Assembly: GCF_040412425.1 (NCBI RefSeq)
Contig: NC_089768.1
Location: forward strand, 1-64,000
Source: Macrobrachium rosenbergii
Lineage: Eukaryota; Arthropoda; Malacostraca; Decapoda; Palaemonidae
DNA: 64,000 nt
Direction of reading: 5' to 3'
This document shows positions 1 through 9,829 of the stretch, one piece after another (the stretch's first letter is position 1; each line of letters opens with the position of its first letter). A program made the translations under genes and the position numbers. The notes under the pieces were generated by a model. It had not been told where the DNA came from. It did no database searches and saw only the letters and a list, made by a program, of their open reading frames with translations.

Positions 1-699
1 AACACCCAGGAACAGTCCAAGCACGGGTTAGCCACAGAAGGGAACATCCAGGGACCATCGAAGCAGGAGTTGAAGGAAATCTCTGAAAGGCACTTGATAC
101 TCATCCCACAGTCGAAAGGGAAAACAAATGCCAGTGCCAAAAGAGTAAAAGATCTTCAAAGATCTTCAACGACGACATTCAGGTGAAAAATCCAGCAGCG
201 TAAGCATCTTCACCCTGGTGGGGTCGAAGAAAAAGCTAATGCTAACAGTCAGGTCACCTAAGTGGGTGGGAATCCCAACCCTTTGCCTGCCTGCCGCTGA
301 ATGACTACCTGGTTGCCAAATCTCAATAACCCAAAGCAAATGAAAGATTTCCAGTTTGTACTCTCATAGGAACGAAAAAATGTCCTAATTATGTTCACCA
401 TTTTCTAATCCAATAAAAACTTTCGTGTTTCTTCTTCTACAGTTTTACTCATATTTCCAGCCCCATCCTATTTTTCCTGCATCGCCAGCATTCATTGCGA
501 CAGTGAATGTCCCATCTATGATATAATAAAGTTATTGTAAAAAATGTAGAATTTTATACTATCCTTAGTAATTCAAACTCAATGCAAAATTAAGGAAAAC
601 AATTAATAAGATCAATTTGGGGATCTGATCAGTAAGGAAACCATCCCAGTCGTAGATATGCTGCAAGGGTGACTGCGCCAGCCCCATTCTTGATGGAAT
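1..699. other. No gene recognised
   Basis: No reading frame with recognisable protein character is present on either strand. The sequence is AT-rich from about 350 to 620, with no clear tandem structure. I see nothing that supports a feature. Confidence 0.5.
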
Positions 700-985
700 A
701 TTGAATTTAGGTCAATGGCCAAGCACTGGGACCTATAAGGTCATTCAGCGCTGAAAGGGAAATAGGCAGTAAGAGATTTGAAAGGTGTAACAGGAAGGAA
801 ACCTCACAGATGAAGCACGACGAAACAATTGTTAGGGGAGGGTGGAAAGTCAGATGGAGGAAGAGAATATGAACGGAGGTACAGTAAATGAATGAAAGAG
901 GTTGCAGCTAGGGGCCATGGAAGGGACGCTGCAAAGAACCTTAAGTAATGCCTACAGTGCACCTCACATCCATTCTCGATGGGAC
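700..985. repeat. Candidate interspersed decapod repeat
   Basis: The stretch includes a phrase on a 'chosen order' of GGCCAAGCACTGGGACC, a later GAACGGAGGTACAGTAAA and the close GCCTACAGTGCACC. From memory this order of motifs recurs as a widespread repeat in decapod genomic and transcript sequence. Only one copy lies in this window, so the family assignment cannot be shown from the window itself. No protein or tRNA-like promoter boxes are evident. Confidence 0.35.
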
Positions 986-1797
986 AAATCTCAGGTGGAC
1001 AAATGACCGGGTCGTCAAAGTCCATCGCAGCTCAGTTTCGAGGCCCTGAGTGTGTCAGTGATCATATTCTGGTTATTCCTGACCCTAAGGGGCCCCTTCC
1101 TTTTGCCTTCCAAGTCATTGGGAGGACATAGTACCTTTTTTCACATACCAAAAAGCTCTCCTCGACCAAATACAGTCATGGTGACAACTCAAGGTGGCGA
1201 TGAAAGTGTATCACTACATGAAGCCTTTTGGCTTATTATTAAGAATCAGATTAAACTCTGAGAATCTTTTTACGCATACTTTGCATATAAGGAAGCATTT
1301 TGTGCAAAAAAAAAGCATTCGAAGCTTTTACAGCATCAAAATGATCTGAATTAAGGGAGTAGTGAAGCTGTTCGATACAAGAAATTTTGACGAGACTGAG
1401 GGAGATTTCATTCCAAAAAATCAATGTCATCCTGTGGGAAGATTCTTAGAACTTCCGGCACCATATCTGCAAATGCCTTTCGGCATTCCTCAACAGATAC
1501 TGCACCACTGAACTGCTGATTATGGGCGAAATCAATTCCTTGCTTTGGGGATCAGAAAGTTCTGGGTATTTCTTGACAGGGCTCTCTTTGAATGCCCAAG
1601 TTCAGAGCATTTCACTAAAGTCACAGTCCATTGTGAGATCAGATGAAGGGAAATACTCATTTCAGTACTCTGAGGCACTAACAGTGACCTTGAAGAACCT
1701 TGACCTAAACCTTGAGACTTAAACCTCATCCTTGACTTAGAACTTAGCTAGGTTTATGGGCATACAATGGCTACAAATCCTAGCTAAGTTTATGGAC
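986..1797. other. No gene recognised
   Basis: Short open frames here (up to about 70 codons) have no family signature and lie on both strands. A repeated short phrase around CTAGCTAGGTTTATGG near 1745-1795 directly precedes the satellite array and may mark its edge. Confidence 0.45.
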
Positions 1798-3004
1798 CTT
1801 AAGGAGACAGGCCACCATCCAAAAGTTGGGCAGAAATCCAGTTTCGATGACAGAGGCAAAGTTGCTTATGTCTCAAACTGGTATACCCAACCTTAAGTGG
1901 CCCTGACAGCTACTGTTCTCCTTAAGGAGACAGGCCACCATCCAAAAGGTGGGCAGAAATCCAGTTTTGATGACGGAGGCAAAGTTGCCTATGCCACGAA
2001 CTGGTATACCCAACTTTAAGTAGCCCTGACAGCTACTGGCCTCCTTAAGGAGACAGGCCACCATCCAAAAGGTGGGCAGAAATCCAGTTTCGGTGACGGA
2101 GGCAAAGTTGCCTATGCCACGAACTGGTATACCCAACTTTAAGTAGCCCTGACAGCTACTGGCCTCCTTAAGGAGACAGGCCACCATCCAAAAGGTGGGC
2201 AGAAATCCAGTTTCGGTGACGGAGGCAAAGTTGCCTATGCCACGAACTGGTATACCCAACTTTAAGTAGCCCTGACAGCTACTGTTCTCCTTAAGGAGAC
2301 AGGCCACCATCCAAAAGGTGGGCAGAAATCCAGTTTTGATGACGGAGGCAAAGTTGCCTATGCCACGAACTGGTATACCCAACTTTAAGTAGCCCTGACA
2401 GCTACTGGCCTCCTTAAGGAGACAGGCCACCATCCAAAAGGTGGGCAGAAATCCAGTTTCAATGATGGAGGCAAAGTTGCCTGTGGCTCGAACTGGTATA
2501 CCCAACTTTAAGTAGCCCTGACAGCTACGGGTCTCCTTAAGGAGACAGGCCACCATCCAAAAGGTGGGCAGAAATCCAGTTTTGATGATGGAGGCAAAGT
2601 TGCCTATGCCTCGAACTGGTATACCCAACTTTAAGTGGCCCTGACAGTTACTGGTCTCCTTAAGGAGACAGGCCACCATCCAAAAGGTGGGCAGAAATCC
2701 AGTTTCAATGACAGAGGCAAAGTTGCCTATGTCTCAAACTGGTATGGCTTGAACTGGTATGCCCAACCTTAAGTGGCCCTGACAGCTGCAGGTCTCCTTA
2801 AGGAGACAGGCCACCATCCAAAAGGTGGGCAGAAATCCAGTTTCGATGACAGAGGCAAAGTTGCCTGTGGCTCGAACTGGTATACCCAACCTTAAGTGGC
2901 CCTGACAGCTACGGGTCTCCTTAAGGAGACAGGCCACCATCCAAAAGGTGGGCAGAAATCCAGTTTCGATGACAGAGGCAAAGTTGCCTGTGGCTCGAAC
3001 TGGT

Positions 3005-3735
3005 ATACCCAACCTTAAGTGACCCTGACAGCTACTGGACTCCTTAAGGAGACAGGCCACCATCCAAAAGGTGGGCAGAAATCCAGTTTCGATGACAGAG
3101 GCAAAGTTGCCTGTGGCTCGAACTGGTATACCCAACCTTAAGTGGCCCTGACAGCTGCAGGTCTCCTTAAGGAGACAGGCCACCATCCAAAAGGTGGGCA
3201 GAAATCCAGTTTCGATGACAGAGGCAAAGTTGCCTGTGGCTCAAACTGGTATACCCAACCTTAAGTGACCCTGACAGCTACGAGTCTCCTTAAGGAGACA
3301 GGCCACCATCCAAAAGGTGGGCAGAAATCCAGTTTCGATGACAGAGGCAAAGTTGCCTATGTCTCAAACTGGTATGGCTCGAACTGGTATACCCAACCTT
3401 AAGTTGCCCTGACAGCTACGGGTCTCTTTAAGGAGACAGGCCACCATCCAAAAGGTGGGCAGAAATCCAGTTTCGATGACAGAGGCAAAGTTGCCTATGT
3501 CTCAAACTGGTATGGCTCGAACTGGTATACCCAACCTTAAGTGGCCCTGACAGCTACTGGTCTCCTTAAGGAGACAGGCCACCATCCAAAAGGTGGGCAG
3601 AAATCCAGTTTTGATGACGGAGGCAAAGTTGCCTGTGGCTCGAACTGGTATACCCAACCTCAATTAGCCCTGACAGATTCTGGTCTCCTTAAGGAGACAG
3701 GCCACCATCCAAAAGGTGGGCAGAAATCCAGTTTC
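3005..3735. repeat. Higher-order repeat copy A inside satellite
   Basis: A run of about six monomers, including the distinctive CAGCTGCAG variant at 3151, the 15-bp insertion variants and the CAATTAGCCC variant near 3661, reappears 1136 bp downstream in the same order. The offset equals nine 123-bp monomers plus two 15-bp insertions minus the one lost G, showing segmental duplication within the array. Confidence 0.8.
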
Positions 3736-4140
3736 GATGACAGAGGCAAACTTGCCTGTGGCTCGAACTAGCATACCCAACCTTAAGTGGCCCTGACAGC
3801 TACTGGTCTCCTTAAAGAGACAGGCCACCATCCAAAAGGTGGGCAGAAATCCAGTTTCGGTGACGGAGGCAAAGTTGTCTGTGGCTCGAACTGGTATACC
3901 CAACCTTAAGTGACCCTGACAGCTACTGGACTCCTTAAGGAGACAGGCCACCATCCAAAAGGTGGGCAGAAATCTAGTTTCGATGACGGAGGCAAAGTTG
4001 CCTGTGGCTCGAACTGGTATACCCAACCTTAAGTGACCCTGACAGCTACTGGACTCCTTAAGAGACAGGCCACCATCCAAAAGGTGGGCAGAAATCTAGT
4101 TTCGATGACGGAGGCAAAGTTGCCTGTGGCTCGAACTGGT

Positions 4141-4871
4141 ATACCCAACCTTAAGTGACCCTGACAGCTACTGGACTCCTTAAGGAGACAGGCCACCATC
4201 CAAAAGGTGGGCAGAAATCCAGTTTCGATGACAGAGGCAAAGTTGCCTGTGGCTCGAACTGGTATACCCAACCTTAAGTGGCCCTGACAGCTGCAGGTCT
4301 CCTTAAGGAGACAGGCCACCATCCAAAAGGTGGGCAGAAATCCAGTTTCGATGACAGAGGCAAAGTTGCCTGTGGCTCGAACTGGTATACCCAACCTTAA
4401 GTGACCCTGACAGCTACGAGTCTCCTTAAGGAGACAGGCCACCATCCAAAAGGTGGGCAGAAATCCAGTTTCGATGACAGAGGCAAAGTTGCCTATGTCT
4501 CAAACTGGTATGGCTCGAACTGGTATACCCAACCTTAAGTTGCCCTGACAGCTACGGGTCTCTTTAAGGAGACAGGCCACCATCCAAAAGGTGGGCAGAA
4601 ATCCAGTTTCGATGACAGAGGCAAAGTTGCCTATGTCTCAAACTGGTATGGCTCGAACTGGTATACCCAACCTTAAGTGGCCCTGACAGCTACTGGTCTC
4701 CTTAAGGAGACAGGCCACCATCCAAAAGGTGGGCAGAAATCCAGTTTTGATGACGGAGGCAAAGTTGCCTGTGGCTCGAACTGGTATACCCAACCTCAAT
4801 TAGCCCTGACAGATTCTGGTCTCCTTAAGGAGACAGGCCACCATCCAAAAGGTGGGCAGAAATCCAGTTTC
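4141..4871. repeat. Higher-order repeat copy B inside satellite
   Basis: This is the second copy of the higher-order block, offset 1136 bp from copy A. The CAGCTGCAG variant lies at 4287 and the CAATTAGCCC variant near 4797. Copies A and B diverge outside these limits, so a discrete piece of array was duplicated. Confidence 0.8.
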
Positions 4872-5871
4872 GATGACGGAGGCAAAGTTGCCTGTGGCTC
4901 GAACTGGTATACCCAACCTTAAGTGACCCTGACAGCTACTGGACTCCTTAAGGAGACAGGCCACCATCCAAAAGGTGGGCAGAAATCCAGTTTTGATGAC
5001 GGAGGCAAAGTTGCCTGTGGCTCGAACTGGTATACCCAACCTTAAGTGACCCTGACAGCTACTGGACTCCTTAAGGAGACAGGCCACCATCCAAAAGGTG
5101 GGCAGAAATCTAGTTTCGATGACGGAGGCAAAGTTGCCTGTGGCTCGAACTGGTATACCCAACCTTAAGTGACCCTGACAGCTACTGGACTCCTTAAGGA
5201 GACAGGCCACCATCCAAAAGGTGGGCAGAAATCCAGTTTCGATGACAGAGGCAAAGTTGCCTGTGGCTCGAACTGGTATACCCAACCTTAAGTGGCCCTG
5301 ACAGCTACTGGTCTCCTTAAGGAGACAGGCCACCATCCAAAAGGTGGGCAGAAATCCAGTTTTGATGACGGAGGCAAAGTTGCCTGTGGCTCAAACTGGT
5401 ATACCCAACTTTAAGTGGCCCTGACAGCTACTGGTCTCCTTAAGGAGACAGGCCACCATCCAAAAGGTGGGCAGAAATCCAGTTTCGATGACGGAGGCAA
5501 AGTTGCCTGTGGCTCGAACTGGTATACCCAACTTTAAGTGGCCCTGACAGTTACTGGTCTCCTTAAGGAGACAGGCCACCATCCAAAAGGTGGACAGAAA
5601 TCCAATTTCAATGACAGAGGCTGATTTCCCTAAGGAGACAGGCCATGAACATCTGAGAGTTATTAGCAAATGTCAGCCCTGACGAGAAGAAAATAAGAAG
5701 AATTGAGAAGACCATCCGTAAAATCCATTCCACTGATGTTTCCATTCTCTTTAACAAGAAATGCTTTAGAGAAGGTCCGTTACCTTCATATATTATTATC
5801 ATTATTATTATTGAGGAGAAGACCTCCTGTAAGGGTAGAATTTTTTAGTATAGTAGCTTTTTCTGGCAGCC

Positions 5872-6133
5872 AGAATTCTGACTGGCCATTTGCTGGTGCT
5901 GTTCCATCACATTCCGATGGTTATTGCGATCGCCTTGGCCCAGTCGATGAGGTTGGCTGGAGGATTGGTGTTTGGGAGGTGGGGGGCCTCCTGTTGGCTG
6001 AAAGCTTAGGGTGTGGGGGTGGGGGATACAGCAGCCAACACCCATCCCAAAGCCAACCCCATCGTATGGACCAAGAAGATCGCAACGCCTCAGGAACACG
6101 ACGCAGCAGCATCAACTCGCGACCAGTCAGAAT
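5872..6133. repeat. Imperfect inverted repeat, arms about 115 bp
   Basis: The left arm starts ATTCTGACTGGCCATTTGC and runs to about 5997. The right arm (about 6015-6133) reads as its imperfect reverse complement, ending GACCAGTCAGAAT. The arms share the order CATCAGATTG-like, TTGCGATC, CGATG.GGTTGGCT and GGTGTTGG-like phrases but differ at perhaps a fifth of positions. Arms and loop give several short open frames on both strands that I read as by-products. Confidence 0.7.
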
Positions 6134-6357
6134 CCTTCAGTTTTGGTTGTTTTTCCTTTTGTTTCTTCTTTGCATTCTTCCTCTTCATCCTCTTCGTTTT
6201 CTTCATCACATTCTCAGCTCCTTTACACGACAATCCAACAAATTATCATCGCACTTTATTCCAATTCACAGGAAAACAAGTGCGGTCCAAAAATCTTCTG
6301 TACCAGTATAGCGATTAGCTCCTGCATCCAGTACTTGTCGCCGATGAAGAACTTCTT

Positions 6358-7352
6358 CTATCTGCGTCCTTTCCTGCGTGCCTTCTTCTTGTTCTGCCTT
6401 TTTTCAGTCGTGCTTGTGCCTGACTCGATTTCTTCTGGTTTTCTTTCAGCCACCTCGCTCTGGAGTATTCCATCTTGATCTGCTGGTTCAGCCATCTTGT
6501 CTCTGAGAACCTCGTTCTCTTCAACCAGAGCATCGTTCTTATTCTTTTCACTTACTGTAGAATTATTCACTGAGGCCATTTCCTGTTCTCTTTCGGACGA
6601 TTTCTTTTTCAGCTTTTCATTTTCCCGTTGCAGCAACTGAACTCGATCTTCCAGGATATGGACATTCCTCTGCGCCTCATTTCTTGCAAGAAGAACAGTT
6701 ACTTCTCGCTGTGAGGCTCGCAACTAATCTTCGAATTTTGTGTTCAACTGCTTCAGTTTCTTCCTTTCCGCTTCGTGGGCTTTGACCGTCTCTTCCAGGT
6801 AACCGCAATAGAAATCATTGTCGGATACTTGAGTCTGCAGCTCTTCCAGTTTCTCTCGGTTCCTCCCACACTCTTCGTCTTTGTCTGCGAGTTGCTTCTT
6901 CAAATCGTCGACCTCCTTTCCTTTCCAGATTAAAGCGTCTTCGTACTCTTCGACTTTCTTTTTCAACTCGTTGTTCAGATCGTCATTCCTCTGGATAAGA
7001 TCCGCTTCATTCTTCTTCCTCTCGTCAGTTTCGTGAAGGAGACTCAAGTTTTCCTCCTGAGCCTCCTTCCAAGCCTCCTCCAGCAGGGAGATCTTTTCCG
7101 TAGCGTGGTCAACGTCGTCTTCCAGTCGTGCTTTGGCATCTCAAACAAGCCGGCCGGTCCTCTTTTCCTCCATGTACTCGTCATACAGGTTTCCAAGAAG
7201 TCCTCCCAGAATAAGAGCCATCACGTTTTTACCAATAAAACATCCAAGGTTTTGGATAACACTTCCATTTGCAAAGACAATATCACTGATCCAGGACGGA
7301 TCAGAGCCAATAAGTTGTTCACAACAAAATTAACTTTGCCAAGGACAGACAT
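6358..7352 (-). pseudogene. Broken coiled-coil protein frame
   Basis: Read on the minus strand, about 260 codons from 7140 down to 6358 are strongly charged and heptad-like, rich in E, K, Q, L and D (for example KKVEEYEDALIWKGKEVDDL, then LLQRENEKLKKKSSEREQEM), typical of a long coiled coil, and end in a basic tail KKKARRKGRR before TAG. The frame is interrupted by an in-frame TAG at about 6724 and by a TGA at about 7141. Upstream, a different frame opens at ATG 7352 (MSVLGKVNFVVNNLL) and closes after about 40 codons. A hydrophobic stretch, NVMALILGGLLGNLYDEY, lies just before the TGA, in the frame of the coil. An LTR retrotransposon sits 15-20 bp upstream of that ATG. I do not recognise the family. 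It could be a decayed host gene or the exons of one, but the two stops argue for a pseudogene. Confidence 0.5.
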
Positions 7353-7366
7353 GGTTACCCTTCTTT

Positions 7367-7371
7367 CAACC
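7367..7371. repeat. Target-site duplication CAACC (left)
   Basis: CAACC directly abuts the TG end of the left LTR and is repeated immediately after the CA end of the right LTR at 9186-9190. Five-base duplications are usual for Ty3/Gypsy-type integration. Confidence 0.9.
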
Positions 7372-7534
7372 TGTTAGAGGCAGAAGGAAACCAGTGGGAC
7401 ACTCCAGTGCTTTATTACACGTCCAATCAGTACAGAGGCGTGACTGCAAGTAAGGTGCAGACGCGCAGGAAACATTGGCGCCAATTCCGCTCTCCTCCTG
7501 ACAACATACATCACACACAATCAACCATCCTACA
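7372..7534 (-). repeat. 3' LTR of the 1.8-kb element
   Basis: This 163-bp LTR matches the other across its length except for one A/G difference at the GCGC(A/G)GGAAAC site and the 6-bp indel. The polyadenylation signal AATAAA lies on the minus strand at 7411-7416. Confidence 0.9.
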
Positions 7535-7544
7535 TCCCCCACCT
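7535..7544 (-). other. Polypurine tract candidate
   Basis: The minus strand reads AGGTGGGGGA immediately before the TG of the 3' LTR, the expected place for a plus-strand primer in an LTR retrotransposon. Confidence 0.6.
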
Positions 7545-7844
7545 AAGATTATGGCATGGCAGAATGGCAAAATATTAAATGAAAATAATAAGTAAACATG
7601 TATTAAATGCATATATATAGACAAAGAAAGCTGTAAAAGGAAGATCCCATAGGACAAAAGCAATAGTTAACACTGAGTGTCACAACATACAAGGACATGC
7701 ATGGCAACAATATATAGTACATGCATAAAATATGTTTGCACAACAGAATTTCTATCCAGTTCAGCTTACTGAAAACAAAAGATAAAATGAGCATAAGGGA
7801 CAACAAAATGTAACTGTACAAGGTGACACAAGCACAAGCATGGG

Positions 7845-8981
7845 TTAACGCTCGATATCACCCATGACATACTCGCCTATCCATGAGGGTTGCACTGTGC
7901 GCCTTTTTGGACGAGGTGGAGCAGGTTCCAGGCTTGGGGGAATGGCTGAGGACGTTGGGGGTTGCCGTTTTAACACTTTCAGGTGCTTCCTGTTTCTAAG
8001 TGACACCCAACCGCTTCCATCCAGCCTAATGAGATACTGTCGGTGGCCCTTAGACTCCACTACCAACCCAGATCGGTCCCAGGTTTTGGTTACAGGATCC
8101 TGCACTCTTACCCTGCAGCCTACAACCAGGGGTAGAAGCTCCCTGGTACCAGTATATGGTGGGGTCTCCTCTTGGGACTCTGCCATTCGTAGCTCCCTCC
8201 GCTGAATTATCTCATCCCAGTGTCTCTCCACCTTGTAATGCTGTCTGGGTGTTGGCACTCCATCTCTGAGCTGCCTGCCGATAGCGAGCTGTGCTGGGGA
8301 CTTGTCAAACCCCTTAGTGCCTCCTGCAGGAGAGAGACGCATCTCATCCCTTAGACCTACCATAAGCTTCCTAATAAGCATATATTCGGACAAATCGCTA
8401 TGACAGCTAGGACACTGGAAGCCACAATCCATGGCTTTTTGAGAGCACTTTGCAAAATATTCACTAATTGACTCCTCACGTCCTTGCATATACACAAAAA
8501 ACTCAGCCCAATGCACGGCCTGGTTCGAAGCACGCAGAACCATGGCCCCTATAGCATCCAAAGCCCCTTCTGGAGACAAATTAGCCCACTGTGCATCACT
8601 ATACCTGGCATCCAGTGTACGCTGCAACTCTGGGGTGCAGTGAAGCCTGATGTGTTGAACTGCATCCGTTGGTTGAAGCTTATATAGCCTAAGCCACTGT
8701 GTCATGGACCGTTTCCAAGTCCTGAAGGAGGCCGACGACATTTCCAAAGCACACTTCTCTGGTAGTGGTGGGGCTGGGGCCCTGGGACTGCTCTGTAGAC
8801 ACAAGCCACTCGCCATTGTAGCCAAGCGGTCATTAAGGGCTTGCAACGCATCTCGCCCTTCGGCAACCACATGCTGAAGAGCTGGTGATCTTGGCGCCAC
8901 TCCAACGGGAGTACTGTGGGCACCCCTGGAGGATCGTCGTGCCCTCCTTGTCGTGAAAGACGGTCTCCCTGGTGTAGACAT
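7845..8981 (-). CDS. Gag fused to integrase C-terminal tail (378 aa)
   Basis: This is one uninterrupted 378-codon frame starting at ATG 8981, about 17 bp beyond the primer-binding-like site. Residues 1-40 are basic and Arg/Ser/Pro-rich. Residues 80-215 look like a retrotransposon capsid region (FRTWKRSMTQWLRLYKL, then YMQGREESISEYFAKC and a small Cys cluster CGFQCPSCH). At about residue 220 the sequence switches to KSPAQLAIGRQLRDGVP and, after about 55 residues, LVVGCRVRVQDPVTKTW and LDGSGWVSLRNRKHL, which match the post-catalytic part of Ty3/Gypsy (K02A2.6-like) integrases. Everything from protease to the DDE core is missing at the join. Capsid packaging of its own RNA is a plausible role; the tail may be a relic or may guide integration. 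Family calls are by motif recognition only. Confidence 0.85.
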   Translation of the reverse strand: MSTPGRPSFTTRRARRSSRGAHSTPVGVAPRSPALQHVVAEGRDALQALNDRLATMASGLCLQSSPRAPAPPLPEKCALEMSSASFRTWKRSMTQWLRLYKLQPTDAVQHIRLHCTPELQRTLDARYSDAQWANLSPEGALDAIGAMVLRASNQAVHWAEFFVYMQGREESISEYFAKCSQKAMDCGFQCPSCHSDLSEYMLIRKLMVGLRDEMRLSPAGGTKGFDKSPAQLAIGRQLRDGVPTPRQHYKVERHWDEIIQRRELRMAESQEETPPYTGTRELLPLVVGCRVRVQDPVTKTWDRSGLVVESKGHRQYLIRLDGSGWVSLRNRKHLKVLKRQPPTSSAIPPSLEPAPPRPKRRTVQPSWIGEYVMGDIER

Positions 8982-8997
8982 CCTTATCCTTTTACAA

Positions 8998-9016
8998 CAT
9001 CCTACTCACTGCACCA
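8998..9016 (-). other. Primer-binding-site candidate
   Basis: Directly after the 5' LTR the minus strand reads TGGTGCAGTGAGTAGGATG. A leading TGG matches the complement of tRNA 3' CCA. The donor tRNA is not identified. Confidence 0.6.
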
Positions 9017-9185
9017 TGTTAGAGGCAGAAGGAAACCAGTGGGACACTCCAGTGCTTTATTACACGTCCAATCAGTACAGAGGCGTGACTGCAAGTAAGG
9101 TGCAGACGCGCGGGAAACATTGGCGCCAATTCCGCTCTCCTCCTGACAACATACATGTACATCACACACAATCAACCATCCTACA
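9017..9185 (-). repeat. 5' LTR of the 1.8-kb element
   Basis: This 169-bp LTR lies upstream of the ORF in transcription direction. On the minus strand it starts TGTAGGATGG and ends CCTCTAACA. It contains AATAAA (plus strand TTTATT, 9056-9061). It carries an extra 6 bp in a CATACATGTACATC context absent from the other LTR. Confidence 0.9.
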
Positions 9186-9190
9186 CAACC

Positions 9191-9596
9191 TGATCCAAAT
9201 GCTAGAATCAGAAAAAGCCTCTGATCTGCAGGGATTCCAAAGATCGTCATTTCGGCTTCAGAGTGATTTTCTCTTCTGGAGATTCCTCACGGAGCCTTCG
9301 AAAGCACTTGGAAATATTGAGGGAGGGAATGGTATAAGAGGCTCCTGAAGACGTCGATGGATTCAGAGGTTGTGTAAATGAAGACGACCGTGAAGATGAA
9401 CAAATAAAATAGTCTTCGACGGACAAGTGACTCAAAAGGAAGTTAGAACTTTTATCTTTTCAGTCACAGTTGATTATAACTCAAAAAGAGAATGAGAAAA
9501 TAAAAATTCAATAAAAAACAAATATTTAAGATATTTTGATGAGAGAAGTCTAAATTTCTGTAGCTCACTTACACACACACACATATGTGTATGTTA
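9191..9596. other. Host flank of the LTR element, no gene fixed
   Basis: This continues the target sequence of the 1.8-kb element. On the minus strand the frame leading to MSVLGK can be read back only a few codons across the reconstructed target before a stop. A 62-codon Ser-rich minus frame (9435-9247) ends at TGA near the site. I see no splice pattern strong enough to join it to the coiled-coil frame. Confidence 0.4.
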
Positions 9597-9650
9597 TTCT
9601 CGAGATAGAGTGAACTGGATATTATTCGACATTTGTAGCTTAATATTTGT

Positions 9651-9652
<2 letters not shown>
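9597..9652. repeat. Diverged fragment of the 350-bp repeat family
   Basis: CGAGATAGAGTGAACTGG and the following GGATATTATTCGAC / TTTGTAGCTT phrases match, with changes, the inverted end piece of the tandem family at 29430-29490. It abuts a (TA)n tract just as members of that family do at 28370. Confidence 0.65.
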
Positions 9653-9726
<74 letters not shown>

Positions 9727-9727
9727 T

Positions 9728-9821
<94 letters not shown>

Positions 9822-9829
9822 TTATAAAT
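9653..9829. repeat. (TA)n microsatellite
   Basis: Two near-pure TA tracts (9653-9723 and 9732-9815) are separated by a short CAGTATACA interruption. YIYIYI-type open frames on both strands are artefacts of the repeat. Confidence 0.97.

Larger units (their letters stand above)
1798..5640. repeat. 123-bp satellite array, about 31 copies
   Basis: The block CTCCTTAAGGAGACAGG recurs every 123 bp (for example cores at 1921, 2044 and 2166) across 3.8 kb. Each monomer carries the perfect palindrome GTCTCCTTAAGGAGAC in most copies, followed by a GGCCACCATCC / AAAAGGTGGGC phrase. Because 123 is 41 codons, one minus-strand frame stays open through many monomers (segments at 1873-2679, 2734-3186, 4029-4445, 4800-5336), while the plus strand meets TAA in nearly every monomer at CCTTAAGTG. 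Some monomers carry a 15-bp insertion (near 2730, 3360, 3500, 4500, 4640). One monomer (about 4056) lacks a single G. The array ends in a truncated monomer at 5620-5650. This is a satellite rather than a gene: copies drift, and the frame is broken several times. Confidence 0.95.
7372..9185 (-). mobile_element. Complete non-autonomous LTR retrotransposon (1.8 kb)
   Basis: The element is bounded by direct LTRs of 163 bp (7372-7534) and 169 bp (9017-9185) with TG/CA ends, flanked by CAACC on both sides. The LTRs differ by one substitution and one 6-bp indel near their ends, so insertion was recent. On the minus strand the order is LTR, primer-binding-like TGGTGCAGTGAGTAGG, one ORF (8981-7845), a purine tract AGGTGGGGGA and LTR. 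Protease, reverse transcriptase, RNase H and the integrase catalytic core are absent, so it must rely on a Gypsy element for movement. It inserted next to the coiled-coil pseudogene frame. Confidence 0.93.

Noticed and set aside
1873..2679. 268-codon minus-strand frame in the satellite as a gene
   Set aside because: It is monomers in phase with codons; no start context, broken repeatedly, and variation tracks the satellite, not a protein.
5703..6478. 202-codon and 155-codon plus frames
   Set aside because: They run across an inverted repeat and opposite the coiled-coil frame; composition is low-complexity Ser/Leu/Phe, the mirror of Glu/Lys-rich codons.
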